In this document: piece by piece, positions 59,778 through 64,000 of the stretch | Layout of the letters: each line of letters starts with the position of its first letter | How positions within the stretch are numbered: position 1 is the stretch's first letter | Assembly: GCF_000376805.1 (NCBI RefSeq) | Contig: NZ_AQXT01000002.1 | Span: 2,728,001 to 2,792,000 of the forward strand | DNA: 64,000 nucleotides | Direction of reading: 5' to 3' | From: Henriciella marina DSM 19595 | GTDB lineage: Bacteria; Pseudomonadota; Alphaproteobacteria; Caulobacterales; Hyphomonadaceae | Program-made: the position numbers and the translations under genes | Notes under the pieces: model-generated | What the model was told of the DNA's origin: nothing | Database searches by the model: none | What the model saw: the letters and a program-made list of their open reading frames with translations, nothing else

Positions 59778-60914
59778 ATGCCGGATAATGCCGCCCCACA
59801 GACAGATGCCCTGCGCGTGCTCGCCCTGCCAGCACCGCTCAAACTCGACTGCGGCGAGACGCTGGATCATGTCGAGATTGCCTATGAAAGTTGGGGCACG
59901 CTCAACGCCGACAAGTCGAACGTGGTTCTTGTCTGCCATGCGCTGACCGGCGACCAGTTTGCCGGCTCGCCGAACCCGGTCACAGGCCGGCCTGCCTGGT
60001 GGCCGCGCCTCATCGGGCCCGGCCTCGCCGTCGATACCGACCGCTTCTATGTCATCGCGACCAATGTGCTTGGGGGCTGCATGGGCACGACGGGGCCAGC
60101 GTCGAAAGGCCCAGACGGCAAGCCATGGGGCACGCGCTTTCCCGTCATCACGATCGGCGACATGGTCCGCGCCCAGCGCGCCTTTATCGAGGCACTCGGC
60201 ATCGACAGCCTGTTCTCGGTAATCGGCGGTTCGATGGGCGGCATGCAGGCGCTCGAATGGGCGTGCCAGGTGCCGGAAAAGGTCTTCACCTCGGTGCCGA
60301 TCGCCACGTCCGCCAGCCATTCAGCCCAGAATATCGCCTTCTACGAAGTCGGCCGACAGGCCATCATGGCGGACCCTGACTGGTGCGAGGGTCATTATCT
60401 GGCTGAGGGCAAGCGCCCGTCGCGCGGCCTCGCCATCGCCCGAATGGCCGCCCACATCACCTATGTGTCCGAAAGCGCCCTGAAGCGGAAATTCGATCGC
60501 GGCCTGCAGGACCGTGAGCGAACCAGTTTCAGCTTCGACGCCGACTTCCAGGTCGAGTCCTATCTTCGCTATCAGGGCAACTCCTTCGTCGACCGCTTCG
60601 ATGCGAACTCATATCTCTATGTCACGCGCGCGATGGACTATTTCGACCTTTCCTCGCGCCGTGAAGGCCGCCTTGCCGACGTTTTCCGCGACACGCCCGT
60701 CCGCTTCTGCCTCTTCTCTTTTTCGTCCGACTGGCACTATCCGCCAGAGGCCAACCGCGACATCACGCGCGCGCTCGCGGCTGCCGGGGCCGAGGTCAGC
60801 TATCTCGATATCGAGTCCGACAAGGGCCACGACGCCTTCCTGCTCGAAGAGCCGATCTACGAGAAAGCGCTTGCTGGATTCCTGTCCGCCAACGCCGAAC
60901 TGAGGGGCCTCTAG
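59778..60914 (+). CDS. metX: Homoserine O-acetyltransferase
   Basis: A 378-residue alpha/beta-hydrolase-fold acyltransferase starting methionine synthesis. ALTGDQFAG, NVLGGCMGTTGP, the nucleophile elbow VIGGSMGGMQALEWA (Ser), an aspartate in SFSSDWHYPPE and a histidine in DKGHDAFLLEE are intact. Acetyl or succinyl preference cannot be told here. The ATG at 59778 has no strong ribosome site. The next gene metW starts 0 nt after its stop, so the pair is co-translated. I saw no SAM-II riboswitch in the leader. Confidence 0.94.
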   Translation: MPDNAAPQTDALRVLALPAPLKLDCGETLDHVEIAYESWGTLNADKSNVVLVCHALTGDQFAGSPNPVTGRPAWWPRLIGPGLAVDTDRFYVIATNVLGGCMGTTGPASKGPDGKPWGTRFPVITIGDMVRAQRAFIEALGIDSLFSVIGGSMGGMQALEWACQVPEKVFTSVPIATSASHSAQNIAFYEVGRQAIMADPDWCEGHYLAEGKRPSRGLAIARMAAHITYVSESALKRKFDRGLQDRERTSFSFDADFQVESYLRYQGNSFVDRFDANSYLYVTRAMDYFDLSSRREGRLADVFRDTPVRFCLFSFSSDWHYPPEANRDITRALAAAGAEVSYLDIESDKGHDAFLLEEPIYEKALAGFLSANAELRGL

Positions 60915-61520
60915 ATGGCAGAGCTGCGTCAGGTCCGCGCCGATCACAAGGCAATCGCCGAGCGTGTCGAACCGGGCGCCCGCGTGCTTGATGTCGGCTG
61001 CGGCGATGGCGCGCTGCTGGCGCTCCTCAAGCGCGACCGTCAGGTCCGCGCCCGCGGGCTGGAGCTGTCCAGCGAAACGGCAGGCATCGCACTAGCCCGC
61101 GGCCTCTCCGTCATTCAGGGCGACGCCGACAGCGACCTTGAAATCTTCCCGGATGATGGCTTCGATTTCGCCATCCTCTCGCAGGCCATCCAGCAGATGC
61201 GCCGCCCGGCAAACGTCCTGCGGGAGCTTGCGCGTATTGCGCCGGACGTCATCGTCTCTTTCAGGAATTACGGTCTCTGGTCGCGGCGTCTTTCATTGAT
61301 GCGGACAGGCCGGATGCCGGGGCCGGGCTGGAGCAATGCCGACAACATCCTGCAGCCGACCACGGCGCTCGACATGATCGAGCTTGCGCGCGGCCTCAAC
61401 CTCAAGACCGTGGCCATGGCGCCTGTGCACGGGAAAACCGTTGGCGCCTTCCGGAATTCAGGTCTCAAGCGCCTGAACTGGGGCGCCGACGAGGTCATCC
61501 TTCACCTGCGCCGCGCCTGA
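60915..61520 (+). CDS. metW: Methionine biosynthesis protein MetW
   Basis: A 201-residue SAM-dependent-methyltransferase-fold protein, RVLDVGCGDGALLALL being the SAM loop. Alphaproteobacterial MetW is required with MetX for homoserine acetylation, probably as a partner subunit. It also has SQAIQQMRRPANVLRELARI and SFRNYGLWSRRLSLM, characteristic of MetW. The start codon directly follows the metX stop (TAG ATG). Confidence 0.94.
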   Translation: MAELRQVRADHKAIAERVEPGARVLDVGCGDGALLALLKRDRQVRARGLELSSETAGIALARGLSVIQGDADSDLEIFPDDGFDFAILSQAIQQMRRPANVLRELARIAPDVIVSFRNYGLWSRRLSLMRTGRMPGPGWSNADNILQPTTALDMIELARGLNLKTVAMAPVHGKTVGAFRNSGLKRLNWGADEVILHLRRA

Positions 61521-61540
61521 CGCTGCAGCCCGCGCAAAGA

Positions 61541-61575
61541 AAAACCGGCAGACGCAAGGTGCGACCACCGGTTTT
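61541..61575. terminator. Bidirectional terminator between metW and the PII gene
   Basis: AAAACCGG and CCGGTTTT form an 8-bp stem with a 19-nt loop holding a further weak pairing. The A/T ends supply a T-run on both strands, suiting the convergent genes. Confidence 0.75.
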
Positions 61576-61602
61576 CTCAAAATTCAGATCAATCCGGCAG
61601 GA

Positions 61603-61947
61603 TCAGCCGCTGAGCGCCTGCTCGTTCTTCTCGCCGGTCCGGATACGGGTCACGCTGTCGAGGCCGGAGACGAAGATCTTGCCGTCGCCGATTGTGCCGG
61701 TATTTGCCGCGCTGATGATTGCTTCGGCCAGCCGGTCGATATCGCCGGTCGCGCAGGCGACTTCTACCTTCACTTTCGGCAGCAGACGCACTTCATACTC
61801 AGCGCCGCGATAGACCTCTGTCTTGCCCTGCTGGCGTCCATAGCCACGGACTTCGGAGACGGTCAGACCGGCAACACCGGCTTCGCTGAGCGCGTCGATG
61901 ACAGCATCAAGCCTGCTCGGTTTGAAGATAGCGGTGATTAATTTCAT
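61603..61947 (-). CDS. PII nitrogen-regulatory protein (GlnB/GlnK)
   Basis: A 114-residue trimeric signal protein. It opens MKLITAIFKPSRLD. The T-loop GYGRQQGKTEVYRGAEY carries the uridylylated Tyr51, and the C-terminal GKIFVSGLDSVTRIRTGE binds 2-oxoglutarate/ATP. It regulates glutamine synthetase adenylylation or AmtB, depending on type. Neither glnA nor amtB adjoins it here, so the paralogue type is unclear. It follows the methyltransferase gene by 21 nt, likely one transcript. Confidence 0.9.
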   Translation of the reverse strand: MKLITAIFKPSRLDAVIDALSEAGVAGLTVSEVRGYGRQQGKTEVYRGAEYEVRLLPKVKVEVACATGDIDRLAEAIISAANTGTIGDGKIFVSGLDSVTRIRTGEKNEQALSG

Positions 61948-61968
61948 GGCCCCAGAGCCTCCCATTGT

Positions 61969-62787
61969 TCAACGATGTTGATGAAAGCGCGCTGCATCGG
62001 GACGGTCAATGTGAGAAATTGGACGTTCCCGACCACTGCAACGTGCTGCCTCATTTCTAGGCAATTGTGCCACACCTTTGCGCCTGCCTGCCCGGCTGGC
62101 GATAGGTGCGACGGCACCGCCGCCCGGTTTTGCATATAGATGTTTTACCGCTTCGACCATGACCGCGCCGCCAAGACCGGGGGCCGCGACCGCGCCGACA
62201 TTCTCGAAACCGTCCGCGGCATGGGTCAGGAATTTCCAGTTCAGCGGCGGAATGTGGACTGCGGTCGTGCTCGCGGTGACCTGGAACACATGATCGTTCA
62301 GCCACTGGATCAGCTGGCGGCGTGTCCACGGGCGGCCATGACCGAAAGGCGTACTCTCGCTCAGGGACCAGAGCCCCTTGCGGTTAGCCACGACGATCAG
62401 GGCCCGGCCTTCCGGCGCGAGTACCCGCCAGGCTTCGCGCATGACAGCCCGCGGGCTTTCGGCCTCTTCAACGGCATGCAGCAGGATGACCCGGTCGAAC
62501 GATCCATCCGCAAAGGGCAGCCTGTCTTCCTCGGCCAGACAGGCCGATACGCCGCGCTCGGTGCCCGCCCAGTAGCTTGCAGGCCCCAGATGCGGCGTCA
62601 CCGCCATGCAGGATTTCGCCGTTGCAGAGACGCCAGCGAGCAGTGGGTGGGCATATCCCATGCCCAGAACCGACTGACCCGAACAGTCACCCCAGAGGTC
62701 GTTCAGGCGTTTGAGCAGCAGATAGCAGACCGTCTCCCCGAGGGGGGAGGCATAAAAGCTTTCGAGATCGCCGGCTGTCAGTCGCAT
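61969..62787 (-). CDS. SAM-dependent methyltransferase-like protein
   Basis: A 272-residue protein with a degenerate methyltransferase I core. SVLGMGYAHPLLAG stands in for the DxGxGxG loop, and LPFADGSFDRVILLHAVEEAES with EAWRVLAPEGRALIVVANR is the usual post-loop pattern. The lost glycines suggest weak or altered SAM binding. Such proteins are common beside gloB in alphaproteobacteria, suggesting a role tied to glyoxalase or quinone metabolism. It is divergent from gloB (43 nt apart). Confidence 0.8.
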   Translation of the reverse strand: MRLTAGDLESFYASPLGETVCYLLLKRLNDLWGDCSGQSVLGMGYAHPLLAGVSATAKSCMAVTPHLGPASYWAGTERGVSACLAEEDRLPFADGSFDRVILLHAVEEAESPRAVMREAWRVLAPEGRALIVVANRKGLWSLSESTPFGHGRPWTRRQLIQWLNDHVFQVTASTTAVHIPPLNWKFLTHAADGFENVGAVAAPGLGGAVMVEAVKHLYAKPGGGAVAPIASRAGRRKGVAQLPRNEAARCSGRERPISHIDRPDAARFHQHR

Positions 62788-62830
62788 GCAAGCCTTGTTT
62801 CACACTACCCGATTGGTCTTAAATGGGGTC

Positions 62831-63592
62831 ATGATAGAAATTCACCAGTTTCCCTGCCTGAAAGACAATTACGGCTTTCTTGCGCACGACCAGACATCCG
62901 GCACCACTGTCGCGATCGATACGCCCGATGGCGAGAAATATCTTGCAGAGGCCGACAGCCTGGGCTGGACCATTGATGAGATATGGAACACGCATTGGCA
63001 TCCAGACCATGCTGGCGGCAATGAGCTGATCAAGAAAGCGACCGGTTGCAGGATATTCGGCCCGGCAGGCGAGTCCGAAAAGATCCCCGGCATCGACGCA
63101 GAGCTTTCCGGCGGCGACAAGATCCGCATCGGCGACATTTTGGTCGAAATCATCGACGTGCCCGGCCACACGCTCGGCCACATCGCTTACCATATCCCGG
63201 CAGCGAAGACCGCTTTTGTCGGCGATGCCCTGTTCGCGCTTGGCTGCGGCCGCGTCTTTGAAGGCGACGCCAAGATGATGTGGGCGAGCCTTTCTCGCCT
63301 GAAGGAGCTGCCGCCCAGCACCGTTATCTACTGCGCACATGAGTATACGCAGGCCAATGCCCGCTTTGCTCTCAGCGTCGATCCGGAAAATCCGGCCCTG
63401 ACCTCCTATGCACAGGAAGTCGAGATGAAGCGCCAGCGCGGCGACTGGACTGTGCCAACCGTCCTCTCGCGCGAACTGGAAGCCAACCCGTTCCTGCGCG
63501 CCGATGATAAAGAGCTTCAGGCCGCGATGGGCCACGCCGGTGACCCGGTCGCGACCTTTGCCGAAATCCGCGCCCGCAAGGACAGTTTCTGA
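62831..63592 (+). CDS. gloB: Hydroxyacylglutathione hydrolase (glyoxalase II)
   Basis: A 253-residue binuclear Zn MBL hydrolase completing methylglyoxal detoxification by cleaving S-lactoylglutathione. NTHWHPDHAGG is THxHxDH, DVPGHTLGHI, VGDALFALGCGRVFEGD and YCAHEYTQANARFAL provide the remaining ligands and the glutathione-binding loop. All are intact. The ATG at 62831 has GGGG upstream. The next gene starts 2 nt after its stop. Confidence 0.95.
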   Translation: MIEIHQFPCLKDNYGFLAHDQTSGTTVAIDTPDGEKYLAEADSLGWTIDEIWNTHWHPDHAGGNELIKKATGCRIFGPAGESEKIPGIDAELSGGDKIRIGDILVEIIDVPGHTLGHIAYHIPAAKTAFVGDALFALGCGRVFEGDAKMMWASLSRLKELPPSTVIYCAHEYTQANARFALSVDPENPALTSYAQEVEMKRQRGDWTVPTVLSRELEANPFLRADDKELQAAMGHAGDPVATFAEIRARKDSF

Positions 63593-63594
63593 GC

Positions 63595-64000
63595 ATGCCT
63601 GCGATCTCCGGCGATCTGGGCACTAATGAAATCATCCGGCTGCTCGGCCTGAAACCTCATCCCGAGGGCGGCCACTATGCGGAGATGTACCGCTCTGAAG
63701 GTGAGGGCCGCGCGGCCTGTACGACGATCTACTATCTGCTGCAGGCAGACGAAGTCTCAGCCTGGCACCGCGTCGATGCTGACGAGGTGTGGGCCTGGCA
63801 CGCGGGCGGGCCGCTCGCGCTGACGATATCCCCACCAGATGGCAAAGGCGCGAAGGCCCATATGCTCGGCCCGGACATCCGCACCCGCCAGCGCCCGCAA
63901 TGCGTCGTCCCGAAGGATTACTGGCAGACCGCTGAAAGCCTTGGCGCCTGGACCCTCGTCAGCTGCTTCGTCGCGCCCGGCTTCGACTTTGCCGGCTTCG
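63595..64000 (+). CDS. DUF985 cupin-domain protein (3' end outside window)
   Basis: The first 135 residues are visible: MPAISGDLGTNEIIRLLGLK then PHPEGGHYAEMYRS, TTIYYLLQADEVSAWHRVDADEVWAWHAG, and VVPKDYWQTAESLGAWTLVSC. This is the cupin_5 (DUF985) pattern with conserved His and Glu residues of a beta-barrel. The function is unknown. It is co-transcribed with gloB. Confidence 0.88.
   Translation, partial: MPAISGDLGTNEIIRLLGLKPHPEGGHYAEMYRSEGEGRAACTTIYYLLQADEVSAWHRVDADEVWAWHAGGPLALTISPPDGKGAKAHMLGPDIRTRQRPQCVVPKDYWQTAESLGAWTLVSCFVAPGFDFAGF

Overview
The window looks like an ordinary chromosomal stretch from an alphaproteobacterium of the Caulobacterales, most plausibly the family Hyphomonadaceae. 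The evidence is a PodJ polarity factor, a CpdR response regulator, two exact CtrA boxes (TTAA-N7-TTAA), two exact EcfG-type general-stress promoters (GGAAC-N16-CGTT), a LiuR-type MerR regulator with its operators, and a metX-metW pair near hisC and a TyrA-type dehydrogenase. There is no rRNA, insertion sequence, prophage or CRISPR array. Genes are dense, on both strands, and often overlap by 1-14 nt. The assignment to a family is inferred from gene content only.

Layout. 1-9 kb: hisN (cut by the window edge), an XRE regulator divergent from a candidate small RNA, an N-formylglutamate amidohydrolase, cpdR, tRNA-Val(GAC), a threonine aldolase / pteridine-reductase-like SDR / Ca-Na antiporter operon, a Nudix hydrolase and uvrC-pgsA. 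9-16.6 kb: aspartate aminotransferase, dps, a second candidate small RNA, a LysR regulator, an S24 repressor-like protein divergent from DUF952-pyrD, a MATE exporter and a histone-deacetylase-family hydrolase. 16.6-24.4 kb: a two-gene operon with a CtrA box (multi-pass coiled-coil membrane protein plus VWA-like lipoprotein), recQ, a GNAT-nitrilase fusion coupled to an MFS permease, and two overlapping hotdog thioesterases. 24.5-30 kb: a flavin monooxygenase, an M23 lipoprotein, TetR plus esterase, a SRAP protein, and an OmpA-type lipoprotein behind an EcfG promoter.

30.3-37.9 kb is a fatty-acid or branched-chain acyl-CoA degradation regulon. It holds a FadJ-type multifunctional protein, a thiolase, two acyl-CoA dehydrogenases and two tiny membrane proteins. 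The MerR/LiuR gene sits at its head, and near-identical 16-bp operators lie before both transcription units. 38.0-41.9 kb is podJ with a CtrA box.

42.7-50.1 kb carries three of the four members of the known Lhr-Core / ATP-dependent ligase / MBL exonuclease / metallophosphoesterase DNA-repair cluster. The helicase gene contains an in-frame palindromic repeat insertion with a 14-G homopolymer. 50.2-64 kb: lipoamide dehydrogenase, small membrane proteins, DsbB, ExoD, tRNA-Leu(CAA) followed by a nested hairpin element, an SDR, a lipoprotein, hisC and the prephenate/arogenate dehydrogenase, an EcfG-promoted alpha/beta hydrolase, metX-metW, a PII protein with a methyltransferase, gloB and a DUF985 cupin gene cut by the window edge.

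The most novel-looking items are the pair of small RNAs sharing a 13-nt C-rich motif (about 1.25 and 11.0 kb), the CtrA-boxed membrane protein / VWA lipoprotein operon (16.6-18.7 kb), and the palindromic element inside the Lhr helicase (48.1-48.2 kb).
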